Below are positions 16,501-26,136 of a DNA stretch of 64,000 bases, in pieces. Below the pieces are notes generated by a model. The model saw only the letters and a list, made by a program, of their open reading frames with translations. It was not told the origin of the DNA and made no database searches. The translations under genes and the position numbers were made by a program. Position 1 is the first letter of the stretch. Every line of letters starts with the position of its first letter. Location of the stretch: the NCBI RefSeq assembly GCF_014750685.1, contig NZ_JAAXGE010000007.1:434001-498000 (forward strand), written 5' to 3'. This DNA is from Bacteroides sp. GM023 (GTDB lineage Bacteria > Bacteroidota > Bacteroidia > Bacteroidales > Bacteroidaceae).

Positions 16501-17733
16501 TTCGACCCGGACAAACTGGATAAGATTATCTATAATCTTCTTTCCAACGCAGCCAAGTATAACCGTGAGAATGGATATATACAGATAAATCTTTCGTATG
16601 CGGACAATCAGGATTTTATTCTTCTCCGCATCAGAGACAATGGGAAAGGCATCGCGAAAGAAAAGCAGAAAACCCTCTTCCAACGTTTCTATGAGGGTGA
16701 TTACCGGCGGTCGAACACCATCGGTACGGGTATCGGGCTTTCTCTGGTCAAAGACCTGGTAGAGTTGCACGGCGGAACCATCACTGTGGAAAGTGAAATG
16801 GACAGAGGTACGGAATTTATTGTCATGCTGCCTATCGACCGTTCTTATTTTGAAGAAGAGCAGATAGATGATGAAGCGATTCTTCCCGTACAGAAAGTGA
16901 TTGATTATGAAGAACCGGAAGAAGTTGTTCATGTTCCCTCTGCCGGCAATGAAGAAAACACGATTCTGCTGGTAGAAGATAATGAAGAATTGTTGCAGTT
17001 GATGGTGAAACTTCTGAAGCGTGATTACAATGTTTTCACTGCCGAGAACGGGAAAGAGGCTATTGTCGTTTTAGAGAATGAAGACATCGACCTGATTGTC
17101 TCGGATGTGATGATGCCTGAGATGGATGGTATCGAGTTCTGCAAATATGTGAAAGGAAAATTGGAGATCAGCCATATCCCGGTGATTCTGCTGACCGCTA
17201 AAAATAAGGAAGAAGACCGTGCGGAAGCCTACGAAGTAGGAGCAGATGCCTTTATCAGCAAACCGTTTAATCTGACAGTGCTTCATGCCCGCATCCGCAA
17301 TTTATTGAAATACAAGGAAAGAATGGCGCATGACTTCAAGAACCAACTCGTTTTTGAAGTGAAGGATTTGAACTATACCAGTCTTGATGAGGATTTTATG
17401 CAACGCGCCATCGACTGTGTGAATAATCATTTAGATGATTGCGACTTCGACCAGCCGCAGTTTGCCGAAGAAATGAGAACCAGTAAATCTACCTTATATA
17501 AGAAGTTGAAGTCCTTGACGGGACTCAATACGTCTGCCTTTATCCGTAATGTTCGCCTGAAGGCAGCTTGCCGGATTATGGAAGAAAAAGGAACGGCAGT
17601 ACGCGTATCCGAATTAGCGTATGCGGTAGGATTTAATGACCCCAAATATTTCAGTTCCTGCTTCAAGAAAGAATTCGGAATGTTACCTTCCGAATATATC
17701 GAACGTTTTATTCAGAATGAAGAGAAGGATTGA
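13579..17733 (+). CDS. Hybrid two-component system sensor-regulator (HTCS) of the first PUL
   Basis: This 1384-residue inner-membrane regulator fuses sensor and response regulator. After a signal/anchor segment, about 14 propeller-blade repeats (WIGT and LWLG motifs) and a Y_Y_Y domain form the periplasmic sensor up to about residue 815. A membrane segment at about 818-842 follows. The cytoplasmic part has HisKA (His876 in NITHELLTPL), an ATPase domain with GTGIGLSL, a receiver with Asp1176 in SDVMMPEMDG, and a C-terminal AraC-type helix-turn-helix (about 1280-1380). Family members bind an oligosaccharide in the periplasm and activate the adjacent susC operon. The stop codon sits in the loop of a terminator hairpin. 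Its ligand is inferred to be an arabinogalactan fragment. Confidence 0.95.
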   Translation: MKNTASMYACFKRTVLFFILQLIVMEFHAAIPSYAVTSHFNFKQLTIFNSLLTDEVQKVYQDKDGFMWFATRYGFFKYDGYRTTLYKSNLYSPGLLTNNNIYCLGDDNDFNLWIGTQEGLNVLNKKTGEIRKFLSPVIPNNIVSCLLVTRDNSVWIGTDSGLCRYIAERDSFAVYGAEASGGVLNYTAIKSLYEDSEGDLWIGTWEAGLYRYSPGEEKFYAYPAINDRNSAHVIYEDCYKNIWVGSWAQGLFKVLNPKDMEHVSYVNYTHKTGDANSLSDNIVYDISEDAYTNTLWIGTRSGLSVMEHEKPGVFINYNSRNSLYHIPCDEINSIFRDSFGNMWLGSIGGGVLMTDTYEPLFIRHSLNLQDEDIPTTSVKALFVDSERNIWLGIGTYGLACQDYTTGELTLYSHMPEFADIASVPTINSIIQRRNGEIWFGTYDGGLFIYRKGEKVKNLLPNDCDFIGTSCVSALYEDEAGNCWVGTRGSLGIRMADGNGYKFGWMDFGDGYSTNWIFVKDIIEDKDHSIWIATSNFGIIHITGDFSQPSTLKYANYSFRNGKLLTNTVLCLFTDQLGRLWAGTEGGGLYLYNREKQFFEEKNREYNIPGDMVGSIEEDKKGNLWLGTNAGLVKLSVQTAGKEPSVRVYTAADGLQDNFFIAQSSCNWDGELFFGGYKGYNSFFPDHMEDRQCEVPFLITDIKIYNRSFNTLPQEVRQRISPYMPSFTERIELPHEYNNFSIEFAALTYKNPELNQYAYRLDGFEKEWQYTNAERRFAYYNNLKSGTYKFQLKAANENGMWSGYIRELTVVVLPPFWATWWAYLIYITIVLIIGFYLYRAAKNRMLLRNELRLRKMEKAKAEELNHAKLQFFTNITHELLTPLTIISATVDELKVQAPDHNDLYSVMSSNIRRLIRLLQQILEFRKAETGNLKLRVSPGDIAAFVRNEAESFQPLIKKRKIHFSVICDPDSVIGYFDPDKLDKIIYNLLSNAAKYNRENGYIQINLSYADNQDFILLRIRDNGKGIAKEKQKTLFQRFYEGDYRRSNTIGTGIGLSLVKDLVELHGGTITVESEMDRGTEFIVMLPIDRSYFEEEQIDDEAILPVQKVIDYEEPEEVVHVPSAGNEENTILLVEDNEELLQLMVKLLKRDYNVFTAENGKEAIVVLENEDIDLIVSDVMMPEMDGIEFCKYVKGKLEISHIPVILLTAKNKEEDRAEAYEVGADAFISKPFNLTVLHARIRNLLKYKERMAHDFKNQLVFEVKDLNYTSLDEDFMQRAIDCVNNHLDDCDFDQPQFAEEMRTSKSTLYKKLKSLTGLNTSAFIRNVRLKAACRIMEEKGTAVRVSELAYAVGFNDPKYFSSCFKKEFGMLPSEYIERFIQNEEKD

Positions 17734-17747
17734 TTCCTTCTCTTTTA
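17720..17747 (+). terminator. Rho-independent-type terminator overlapping the HTCS stop codon
   Basis: A perfect 10-bp stem (17720-17729 with 17735-17744) encloses a 5-base loop containing most of the TGA stop at 17731-17733, followed by a T-rich tail. It separates the HTCS transcript from susC. Confidence 0.7.
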
Positions 17748-17842
17748 TTTGTCCGGTATATTGCCGTCGTGAGAGGGCTTTTTATGTCGAATTATCATTC
17801 AATTTAGTGGAATATCTAAAATTCAACCTCGAATAAGTATGA

Positions 17843-17877
17843 TTGGAGTCCGGTTGGAGGGCGATTGCCTATGTTTG
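17843..17877 (+). promoter_or_regulatory. Putative regulated promoter of the first susC: direct repeats plus -7 box
   Basis: TATGTTTG at 17870-17877 fits the -7 consensus, 66 bp before the susC ATG. Two TTGGAG boxes lie upstream at 17843 and 17854, 11 bp apart (one helical turn), close to where an AraC-type HTCS would bind. The operator role is inferred. Confidence 0.4.
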
Positions 17878-17943
17878 CAGTGGTTGTTCGAGATAGAAGA
17901 GCCACGTAGTTTATTTAATGTTTAATCTTAATGTTTATACTAA

Positions 17944-20900
17944 ATGGAAAAACAAAAGACCTTCCATGAAAGACAAGTGGGAAATAAATATCGGTTGGTT
18001 CCGGTAGTGCTCTCATTGTTCTTATTTCTTTTGATTCCTCTGAAAGGCTATAGTGACGAAAGTCCGATGCCGGAGGTAGTGCAACAAAACTCCAAAGTAA
18101 AAGGTACGGTGAAAGATGCTCATGGGGAGCCTGTCATTGGAGCGAATGTGACGGTAGTGGGTACTTCCAGTGGCTCGATTACCGATATGGATGGAAACTT
18201 CTCTGTGGATGCGGCGCCGGGCGCGAAAATTAAAGTTAGTTTTATAGGTTACAAAGACCAGATAGTAACCGTTAGAAAAGGTATTAGTCTCAATATAGTA
18301 TTAGAAGAAGACGCGTTGTCACTGGGAGAAGTTGAAGTCGTAGCTTACGGTGTGCAGAAGAAAGTATCCATTACGGGTGCTATCTCCTCCATGAAAGGAG
18401 ATGATTTGTTGAAAACTCCTGCGGGTTCTATTTCCAATATTCTGTCCGGTCAGGTGACGGGTATTTCTTCTGTGCAGTATTCCGGTGAGCCGGGTGCCGA
18501 TGCTGCCGATATCTATGTGCGTGGTATTGCTACATGGCAAGATGCCTCTCCGTTGATTCAGGTGGATGGCGTAGAACGTGATATGTCGCAAATCGACCCC
18601 AATGAAATTGAAAGTGTGACTATTCTTAAAGACGCTTCAGCTACGGCGGTATTTGGTGTGCGTGGAGCGAATGGTGTAATTCTTATCACAACCAAGCGTG
18701 GTGCACAGGGAAAGGCTAAAGTTTCTTTCTCTACTTCAGTCGGTGTGAACCTGCGTACGAAGGAATTGGAATTTGCCAATTCCTACCAGTATGCTTCTTA
18801 TTATAATATGATGAAAGTTGGCGACGGTGGTAATCCTGTTTTCACAGACGACCAGCTTACTACTTTTCGTGACCAGACCAATCCTTTGCTCTATCCGGAT
18901 ATTAACTGGATTGATTATTGTATGAATAAGGCTGCTTTCCAGTCGCAACACAATGTCAATATCTCCGGTGGTACGGATAATATGCGCTATTTTGTGTCCG
19001 CAGGTATGTTTACCCAAGGCGGTATGTTCAAGCAGTTCAATGCCGGTGAAGATTTCGACTTCGATTATAAGCGTTATAATTATCGTGCGAATCTGGACTT
19101 TGATGTCACTAAGACCACACTGCTTTCGGTGAATATCGGCGGTCGTATCGAAGTGAAACGTACTCCCGAATCGGGAGAAGACCAAAACCAGTTGTTCCGT
19201 AAACTTTACTGGGCGGTTCCTTTTGCGGGTGCCGGTATCGTAGATGGTAATCGGGTGGTGTCCAACTCGACATATCTCCCGTTTACAGGCGCCGATGGGT
19301 TGAACTCTTATTATGGCAAAGGTTTCCGTACATTGACAACCAATGTGTTGAATCTTGACTTAATTCTCGACCAGAAACTGGATTTCATAACGAAGGGACT
19401 CTCTGTTAAACTGAAAGGGTCATACAACTCAGAATATGCGACTACAAAGAAAGCCACTTCTTCCATTGCTTACTATGTGCCGGTTACTGACGACAAAGGT
19501 GCCGTTACTTTCCGTAAAGAAGGAAGCGACAGTCAGTTGAGTTATAGCGATGGCGATTTCGGCAAGGCGCGTGACTGGTATATGGAGTTAGCTTTAAGCT
19601 ACAACCGCAAATTTGGCGATCACAATGTAAGCGGACTTGTGCTTTACAATCAATCGAAGAAATATTATCCGGGCGGAACGTATTCTTATATTCCTTCAGG
19701 CTATGTAGGTCTTGTAGGACGCGTCACCTATGACTGGAAAACACGCTATATGGCGGAATTCAACGCAGGTTACAATGGTTCCGAGAACTTTGCTCCCGGT
19801 AATCGTTACGGTTTCTTCCCTGCAGGTTCAGTAGGATGGGTTGTTAGTGAAGAACCTTTCTTCGCCCCTTTGAAGAAAACATTGAATTATCTTAAAGTCC
19901 GCGCGTCAGTTGGTATGGTAGGTAATGACAAGATGGGAAGTACACGCTTCTTGTATCTACCCGGTTCTTATGGTTACGGTTCGGGAAGCAATCAGAATAC
20001 TCACGGATATTATTTCGGACAGAACGTAAATGCCATCAAGCCTGGTGCGTATGAGGCTACTAGCTCAAATCCGGACGCTACATGGGAGACTTCAGTCAAG
20101 CAAAACTATGGTATCGACCTAACTATCTTAAATGAGCGTTTGAGTATTTCCGCCGATTATTTTGTAGAAAATCGTAAGGATATTCTAGTTGAACCGGATT
20201 ACCTTCCTTCTATATTAGGTATGACACTTCCGGTTGTCAATGTAGGTAAGGCGAAGAATGAAGGTGTTGAACTGCAATTGAAGTGGAATGATAATCTAAA
20301 TAAAGAGTTCCGTTATTGGGCTAACTTTAACCTCTCTTATGCAACCAACAAGATTGTATATATGAATGAAGTAGCTCAGGATGAACCGTGGATGTATAAG
20401 ACAGGACGCCGTATCGGTTCACGTTCGATGTATAAATTCTGGGGATTTTATGATGAAACGGCTGATATACGCCATCAAGAAGAATTCGGACGCGCCATTG
20501 CCGACCATGGAATTACTTTATCACCGGGTGATGCAGTGTATGTAGACCTGAATGGTGATGGAAAAATAAATGGTAATGACTATACACGTAATATCGGTTT
20601 CACGGATGTACCGGAATATACCGCAGGTTTGAATGTAGGATTCTCCTGGAAGAATTTCGACTTCTCCATGCAGTGGACGGGTGCCTGGAATGTAGACCGT
20701 ATGTTGAGTGAGTTCAGACAACCGCTAGGTGATACGCAGCAGAAAGGTTTGTTGCTCTATCAATATGAAAACACATGGCGTTCTTCCGAAGATACTTTCA
20801 CTGCAAAGTTTCCGCGTATAACGGAAAGCCATTCGAAGAATAACTATGCCGGTTCTGATTTGTATCTGATTAACGCGAGTTACTTGCGTCTGAAAAATGT

Positions 20901-21093
20901 AGAGATTGGCTATAACTTCGATTTCTCTTTTATGAAGAAACTCAAGTTGAGTAATTGCCGCTTGTATGTGAATGGTTACAACCTGCTGACTTTCACGGGA
21001 TATGACTGGGGAGACCCGGAAAATCGTCAGAGTGACCGTCCTAACTATCCGCTCACCCGTGTATTTAATATCGGTTTGAAGTTAGGATTCTAA
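17944..21093 (+). CDS. SusC-like TonB-dependent outer-membrane transporter (pair 1)
   Basis: The 1049-residue protein has a long N-region with a hydrophobic signal at about residues 18-37. A carboxypeptidase-regulatory-like domain follows at about 50-135 (KVKGTVKDAHGEPVIGANV). Next come the plug (VRGIATWQD, VDGVERD, LKDASATAVFGVRGANG) and the beta-barrel, ending in a terminal Phe (LKLGF) as usual for assembly. SusC proteins import oligosaccharides across the outer membrane, with SusD as lid, driven by TonB. It starts 210 bp after the HTCS and 32 bp before its SusD partner. It is longer at the N-terminus than the second SusC in the locus. Confidence 0.95.
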   Translation: MEKQKTFHERQVGNKYRLVPVVLSLFLFLLIPLKGYSDESPMPEVVQQNSKVKGTVKDAHGEPVIGANVTVVGTSSGSITDMDGNFSVDAAPGAKIKVSFIGYKDQIVTVRKGISLNIVLEEDALSLGEVEVVAYGVQKKVSITGAISSMKGDDLLKTPAGSISNILSGQVTGISSVQYSGEPGADAADIYVRGIATWQDASPLIQVDGVERDMSQIDPNEIESVTILKDASATAVFGVRGANGVILITTKRGAQGKAKVSFSTSVGVNLRTKELEFANSYQYASYYNMMKVGDGGNPVFTDDQLTTFRDQTNPLLYPDINWIDYCMNKAAFQSQHNVNISGGTDNMRYFVSAGMFTQGGMFKQFNAGEDFDFDYKRYNYRANLDFDVTKTTLLSVNIGGRIEVKRTPESGEDQNQLFRKLYWAVPFAGAGIVDGNRVVSNSTYLPFTGADGLNSYYGKGFRTLTTNVLNLDLILDQKLDFITKGLSVKLKGSYNSEYATTKKATSSIAYYVPVTDDKGAVTFRKEGSDSQLSYSDGDFGKARDWYMELALSYNRKFGDHNVSGLVLYNQSKKYYPGGTYSYIPSGYVGLVGRVTYDWKTRYMAEFNAGYNGSENFAPGNRYGFFPAGSVGWVVSEEPFFAPLKKTLNYLKVRASVGMVGNDKMGSTRFLYLPGSYGYGSGSNQNTHGYYFGQNVNAIKPGAYEATSSNPDATWETSVKQNYGIDLTILNERLSISADYFVENRKDILVEPDYLPSILGMTLPVVNVGKAKNEGVELQLKWNDNLNKEFRYWANFNLSYATNKIVYMNEVAQDEPWMYKTGRRIGSRSMYKFWGFYDETADIRHQEEFGRAIADHGITLSPGDAVYVDLNGDGKINGNDYTRNIGFTDVPEYTAGLNVGFSWKNFDFSMQWTGAWNVDRMLSEFRQPLGDTQQKGLLLYQYENTWRSSEDTFTAKFPRITESHSKNNYAGSDLYLINASYLRLKNVEIGYNFDFSFMKKLKLSNCRLYVNGYNLLTFTGYDWGDPENRQSDRPNYPLTRVFNIGLKLGF

Positions 21094-21125
21094 TATCTTC
21101 ATTTTAGCTTAAAAATAAAAAGAAT

Positions 21126-23033
21126 ATGAAACATTTGACTAAATGGTTTATAACGGCCTTTGCAGGAATCGCAATCTTTTCTGCATCCTGTGTCGATGAA
21201 ATAAAATTCGGCGATAGTTTTCTTGAAAAAGCACCGTCTTCGGGTGAATTGAATAAGGACTCTATTTTTGGAAAAGCCGAGTATGCCCGTGCATACCTTT
21301 GGGATGCTTACAACAAACTCTATTTCGGTTTGCCTTATTATTGGGATTCCTGGAATAAAGGAATGAATACCGGTATGTTTGAAACGATGTCCGATTGTTG
21401 GCATAGCCATAACAGTTGGGACGGTGTGAATCGTTTATATTACTCGGGTGCTTACAAGGCCAGTGATGAAGATGATTCGAATGAGACTCGTTTCAGCTAT
21501 ACAAAAGAAAGATGTTGGGAGGCTATCCGCCAGTCATTGACATTTATCGAGAATGTGAACCTTGTGCCCGATATGGATGATGAAGAGAAGACACGTCTCA
21601 CAGCGGAAGCGAAGGTTGTCATTGCTTCCCGTTATTTCGACCTTTTCCGCCATTTCGGTGGCCTTCCGTTGTTGGAAAAAGCATATGACGTACAGGCAGA
21701 ATATGAGCTACCCCGCGCTACTGCGGAAGCTACGGTAGAATTTATGATTCGTATGCTGGACGAAGCTGCCGCTACACCATCTCTTCCCTGGAGCTTGGGA
21801 GCAGATGATGTCAACTGGCAGGGACGTTTCACCAAAGCTGCTGCTATGGGCTTGAAATGCAAAGTGTTGCTGTTTGCAGCCAGTCCGCTGTTCAATGATA
21901 ATGAACCGTATTGCACGGAATCTCCTCAAGAAGCGGTGACAAATCATCAGGTGTGGTATGGCAGCTACAATTCAGATTGGTGGACACGGTGCTGGAATGC
22001 CTGTAATGCGTTCTTTACCGAGTTGGAAGCCAGTGGCGGTTATTCATTGATGGAAGCCAGCGGCACTACCAGCGCTGCTTATCGCGACGCCTTCAATAAA
22101 GCTTATTTTATTCGCCAGAATAATACGGAAGTCTTGATTTCAACCCGTGTCTCCGGACAGCATGGAAGCTGGTGGTTCCAATGGACAGGCTTTGTTGGCA
22201 ACGGCGGATATACTCCGACACTGGAATATATGAAAATGTTCCCGATGAGTGATGGAACTCCGTTTACAGATGCTCTCCTGGCAGATGGCGGCGACCCGTT
22301 CTTCACAGATAATGATTATAACAAACCGGTTCGCGACCCACGCTTGTATGAAACCATCTTGGTGAATGGAGCAAGCTACGGTGACCACGCTGCCGAACTA
22401 TGGACAGGTGGACGTGAGAATGAGAATAGCACGAGCACTGAAACGGGCACAACAGCTACCGGATTCCGTCTTTATAAATTCTATAAGGAAGGCTCACTTT
22501 CCGGTATTTATCCGCATTGGCCTTATCTGCGCCTTGCCGAGGTATATCTGATTTATGCGGAAGCCTGCCTGAAAGCAAAGAATGATTTGGCTGGAGCTAT
22601 CAAACTGGTCAATACGGTACGTTCCCGCGTTGGTTTGGGAGGTTTGGCAGAATGTAATCCGGGTAAGAATCTGACTAACAATGCCGATGCCTTGTTGGAA
22701 GAAATTCTTCGGGAGCGCGCTTGCGAACTGGGATTGGAAGATGTCCGCCTGTTTGATATGATTCGTTATAAACGTGCCGATTTGTTCAGGGCTCCGTTGC
22801 ACGGACTGATGATTTACCGTAATGACGGCGGTGGTAATACTCCGTGGTCGGGTACGAGTGGCAACAGTTCCACCTTCCCGAATAAACCTTCGGATTTCAA
22901 GTATGAGCCTTTCACGATTCGGAGTATCGCCCGTTCGTGGTGGAGCAACTTTAGCCCGAAGTGGTATTTGCAGGCTTTCCCGCCTTCCGAAGTGAACAAG
23001 GGATATGGATTGACACAAAATCCGGGTTGGTAA
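21126..23033 (+). CDS. SusD-like outer-membrane glycan-binding lipoprotein (pair 1)
   Basis: The 635-residue protein has a lipoprotein signal with lipobox FSASC (Cys22), followed by Val-Asp-Glu, consistent with surface export. The alpha-helical TPR-type SusD fold is supported by blocks such as AEAKVVIASRYFDLFRHFGG, RLAEVYLIYAEACLKA and RERACELGLEDVRLFDMIRY. SusD caps its SusC partner and delivers glycan. At 635 residues it is somewhat longer than a typical SusD. It lies 32 bp after SusC1 and 39 bp before SusC2, within one operon. Confidence 0.93.
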   Translation: MKHLTKWFITAFAGIAIFSASCVDEIKFGDSFLEKAPSSGELNKDSIFGKAEYARAYLWDAYNKLYFGLPYYWDSWNKGMNTGMFETMSDCWHSHNSWDGVNRLYYSGAYKASDEDDSNETRFSYTKERCWEAIRQSLTFIENVNLVPDMDDEEKTRLTAEAKVVIASRYFDLFRHFGGLPLLEKAYDVQAEYELPRATAEATVEFMIRMLDEAAATPSLPWSLGADDVNWQGRFTKAAAMGLKCKVLLFAASPLFNDNEPYCTESPQEAVTNHQVWYGSYNSDWWTRCWNACNAFFTELEASGGYSLMEASGTTSAAYRDAFNKAYFIRQNNTEVLISTRVSGQHGSWWFQWTGFVGNGGYTPTLEYMKMFPMSDGTPFTDALLADGGDPFFTDNDYNKPVRDPRLYETILVNGASYGDHAAELWTGGRENENSTSTETGTTATGFRLYKFYKEGSLSGIYPHWPYLRLAEVYLIYAEACLKAKNDLAGAIKLVNTVRSRVGLGGLAECNPGKNLTNNADALLEEILRERACELGLEDVRLFDMIRYKRADLFRAPLHGLMIYRNDGGGNTPWSGTSGNSSTFPNKPSDFKYEPFTIRSIARSWWSNFSPKWYLQAFPPSEVNKGYGLTQNPGW

Positions 23034-23072
23034 TGTTGGACAGAAACAACGGTTAATTTTAGAAAGAACAAT

Positions 23073-26000
23073 ATGAAAAAATATAAAATAATAGCTTTGG
23101 CAATGTTAGCTTGCGTCAGCCTGAAAGGTATGGCGCAGGAAGAAAACAGTGTAACCGGAAAGGTGGTTGACAAGTTGGGCAATCCGGTGGCGGGTGCATT
23201 GGTTTCCATTGAAAACAATCCGTTGATACAGGAGGTTACGACTGACAGGAACGGGCTGTTTGCAATCACTGCGGATAAAGAACATCTTTTAAGAATACGG
23301 ACAGGACGCGACGATACGAAAGTAGTGCCGGTGACGACCGGAAAAGCAATGACTATTGTTTTCGACTTTTCCGGCGAGAAAGTGAATGTTGGTTTCGGAT
23401 TGAATCAGACAAATGCAGAATCTACGGGAGCCGTATCTACTGTATATGCCGACCAGATAGACAACCGTTCTTCATTCGGTGTGGGAAATTCCTTATATGG
23501 CAATGTAACGGGATTGACCACCATGCAAAAGACGGGTACAGCGTGGGACCAGATTCCTTCCATGACTATCCGTGGCCTGCAAACCCTGAACGGTAATAAT
23601 GGCATTCTTTTGGTAGTAGACGGGCTGGAACGTGATAATAACTGGCAGGTCTTGAATTATATTACTCCCGAAGAAGTGGAATCGGTAAGTGTTCTTCGTG
23701 ACGCTGCGGCAGTGGCTCTTTATGGTTACAGAGGTATCAACGGTGTTGTCAATATCGTCACCAAGCGCGGTAAATATAAAACGAGAGAAATCAATTTCTC
23801 CTACGACCATTCTTTCGACTTTCAGACGCGTGTTCCGGAGATGGCAGATGCTTATACATACGCCAGTGCGGTGAACGAGGCTTATACGAATGCCGGTAAA
23901 TCCGCCCGCTATTCGCAGAATGAGCTGGACGCTTATAAAAGCGGCAAATATCCCTATTTATATCCGAACGTGAATTGGGCTGACGAGGTGTTCAGGGACC
24001 AGGGAGCATCGGATATTGCTACGTTAAGTTTCCGTGGAGGTTCTACGAAGATGCGTTATTTCACTTTGCTGAACTTGCAGAATAACCGGGGCTTTATTGA
24101 TAATACCGGTACGAATGACGGTTATTCCACTCAGAACAAATATTCAAGAGCTAATTTCCGTACCAATCTGGATATTGATTTGAGTCCGAAAACACGTATG
24201 CAGGCCAATATTATGGGAGTACTGAATGAGTTCAGCCGTCCGGGTTTGGGTAGTGATAATTTGATGTATAAGATTGTCTCTGTACCGTCGGCAGCTTTTC
24301 CTGTCAAAACGGAAGACGGACTGTGGGGAGGTAACTCTACATGGGACGGTTATAATAACCCGGTTGCCTTGACGCAGGGACGCGGATATTCCAAAGGACA
24401 TACACGTGCTCTGTATGCAGACATGAAGTTGAGTCAGGACTTGTCATCCGTAACTAAAGGTTTAAGTGCTTCCGTGCGCATGGGATATGATAATATCGCT
24501 TCTTACTGGGAGAACTATACGGTGAACTATAAATATGGAATGAAATCTGTGGCGGGTTGGACCAATGGAGAGCCGGCAACGCTGACTGATTTCACGGGAG
24601 GTTCTGTGAGCAGTGTAGCAGGAGATAATGCCAAACTTGACTGGCAATACCGTTCATTCAATTTTCAGATGAATGTGGACTGGTCGCGTACTTTCGGCAA
24701 GCATGATATTTATAGTATGTTGTTGTACACCTATAAATACGATAACAGCAATGGAACGAATAACTCTTTATATACTCAGAACGCGGGTTGGTATACGCAT
24801 TACGGATACAACAACCGTTATTTTGCGGATTTCACCTTGATGACTTCGGCTTCCAATAAACTGGACCCGGACAGCCGTTGGGGACTGGCGCCTACAGTCG
24901 GCCTGGCATGGGTGCTTTCTAACGAGGATTTCATGAAGAACCAGCGTGTTATTGACTTTATGAAACTGCGTGCTTCATTCGGTATCATCCGGACGGATAA
25001 TATTCCTGCCGACGGCTATTGGCATACGACAATGGTAGGTGGAAGCAGTTATCCTGTAGGAGCCGATTTTACAGGTGATGGCGGTTGGACGGAAGGAAGA
25101 CTTCCTTCTCTGAACGGAACTACCGAAAAAGCATATAAGTATAATCTGGGTTTGGATATGTCTCTTTTGAAAGGATTGACTCTGACTGTCGACGGATTTT
25201 ATGAAAGACGTTCGGACATCTGGGTAAGTTCCGCCGGACAAAATTCGGCTGTATTGGGTGCATCGAGTTCTTACGTGAATGCAGGTATTGTGGATAGCTG
25301 GGGCACGGAGATTGGACTGGATTATACCAAGCAAATCGGTAATTTCCAACTTCGTGCGGGAGGTACATTCTCTTATAGCCGCAGTAAGATTATTGAAATG
25401 ATGGAATCACCGCAGGCATATGACTATCTGCGTTCTACGGGCAAACCTGTCGGACAGATTTTCGGCTTGCAGGCAACGGGCTATTTTATGGATGATGCCG
25501 ATGTGGCAAACAGTATTCCGCAACAGTTCGGACCGGTAAGGGCAGGTGACATCAAGTACAAAGACATCAACGGCGACAATGTGATTAATGAGAATGATTA
25601 TATACCTATGGGATATAACTCTACTTGTCCGGAAATCTATTACGGATTCAATGTCGGACTGGAATGGAAAGGACTGGGCTTCAATGCTTATTTCCAGGGA
25701 GTAGGTAATTATACCTCTGTCCTGTCGTCCAATCTGTATCTTCCGTTGATTGACAATACGAATATCTCCCAATATGCCTATAATAACCGCTGGACACCGG
25801 AAAACCCCAATGCCCGTTTCCCTCGCCTAAGCACTGAAACGGTGGATAATAACTTGAAGACAAGTTCGATATGGTTGGCCGACCGCTCTTTCCTGAAGTT
25901 GCGCAATTGTGAGGTGTACTACAAACTCCCTTCTTCCTGGTTGAGCAAGATTAAGATGAAAAATGCAAAGGTGTACGTTAGAGGAACTGACTTGTTCAGT

Positions 26001-26096
26001 ATCGACAGCATTGACCTGACTGACCCGGAAGCTATGGGAAACAACGTTTATCCTGCTACCCGCTCCGTACATGTCGGTTTGTCGATAGGGCTTTAA
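23073..26096 (+). CDS. SusC-like TonB-dependent outer-membrane transporter (pair 2)
   Basis: The 1007-residue protein has a short signal peptide (about 1-21, ending GMAQ), a carboxypeptidase-regulatory-like domain (about 27-105), a plug (IRGLQTLNG, VDGLERD, LRDAAAVALYGYRGING) and the barrel. It is clearly diverged from SusC1: the plug start (about residues 115-160) is different and the last residues are GLSIGL, without the usual terminal aromatic residue. Two transporters in one operon suggest uptake of two fragment classes from the same glycan. It lies 39 bp after SusD1 and 40 bp before SusD2. Confidence 0.94.
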   Translation: MKKYKIIALAMLACVSLKGMAQEENSVTGKVVDKLGNPVAGALVSIENNPLIQEVTTDRNGLFAITADKEHLLRIRTGRDDTKVVPVTTGKAMTIVFDFSGEKVNVGFGLNQTNAESTGAVSTVYADQIDNRSSFGVGNSLYGNVTGLTTMQKTGTAWDQIPSMTIRGLQTLNGNNGILLVVDGLERDNNWQVLNYITPEEVESVSVLRDAAAVALYGYRGINGVVNIVTKRGKYKTREINFSYDHSFDFQTRVPEMADAYTYASAVNEAYTNAGKSARYSQNELDAYKSGKYPYLYPNVNWADEVFRDQGASDIATLSFRGGSTKMRYFTLLNLQNNRGFIDNTGTNDGYSTQNKYSRANFRTNLDIDLSPKTRMQANIMGVLNEFSRPGLGSDNLMYKIVSVPSAAFPVKTEDGLWGGNSTWDGYNNPVALTQGRGYSKGHTRALYADMKLSQDLSSVTKGLSASVRMGYDNIASYWENYTVNYKYGMKSVAGWTNGEPATLTDFTGGSVSSVAGDNAKLDWQYRSFNFQMNVDWSRTFGKHDIYSMLLYTYKYDNSNGTNNSLYTQNAGWYTHYGYNNRYFADFTLMTSASNKLDPDSRWGLAPTVGLAWVLSNEDFMKNQRVIDFMKLRASFGIIRTDNIPADGYWHTTMVGGSSYPVGADFTGDGGWTEGRLPSLNGTTEKAYKYNLGLDMSLLKGLTLTVDGFYERRSDIWVSSAGQNSAVLGASSSYVNAGIVDSWGTEIGLDYTKQIGNFQLRAGGTFSYSRSKIIEMMESPQAYDYLRSTGKPVGQIFGLQATGYFMDDADVANSIPQQFGPVRAGDIKYKDINGDNVINENDYIPMGYNSTCPEIYYGFNVGLEWKGLGFNAYFQGVGNYTSVLSSNLYLPLIDNTNISQYAYNNRWTPENPNARFPRLSTETVDNNLKTSSIWLADRSFLKLRNCEVYYKLPSSWLSKIKMKNAKVYVRGTDLFSIDSIDLTDPEAMGNNVYPATRSVHVGLSIGL

Positions 26097-26136
26097 AAGA
26101 AACTTTAAATCTTGAACTTTAAAAACTTACAACGAT

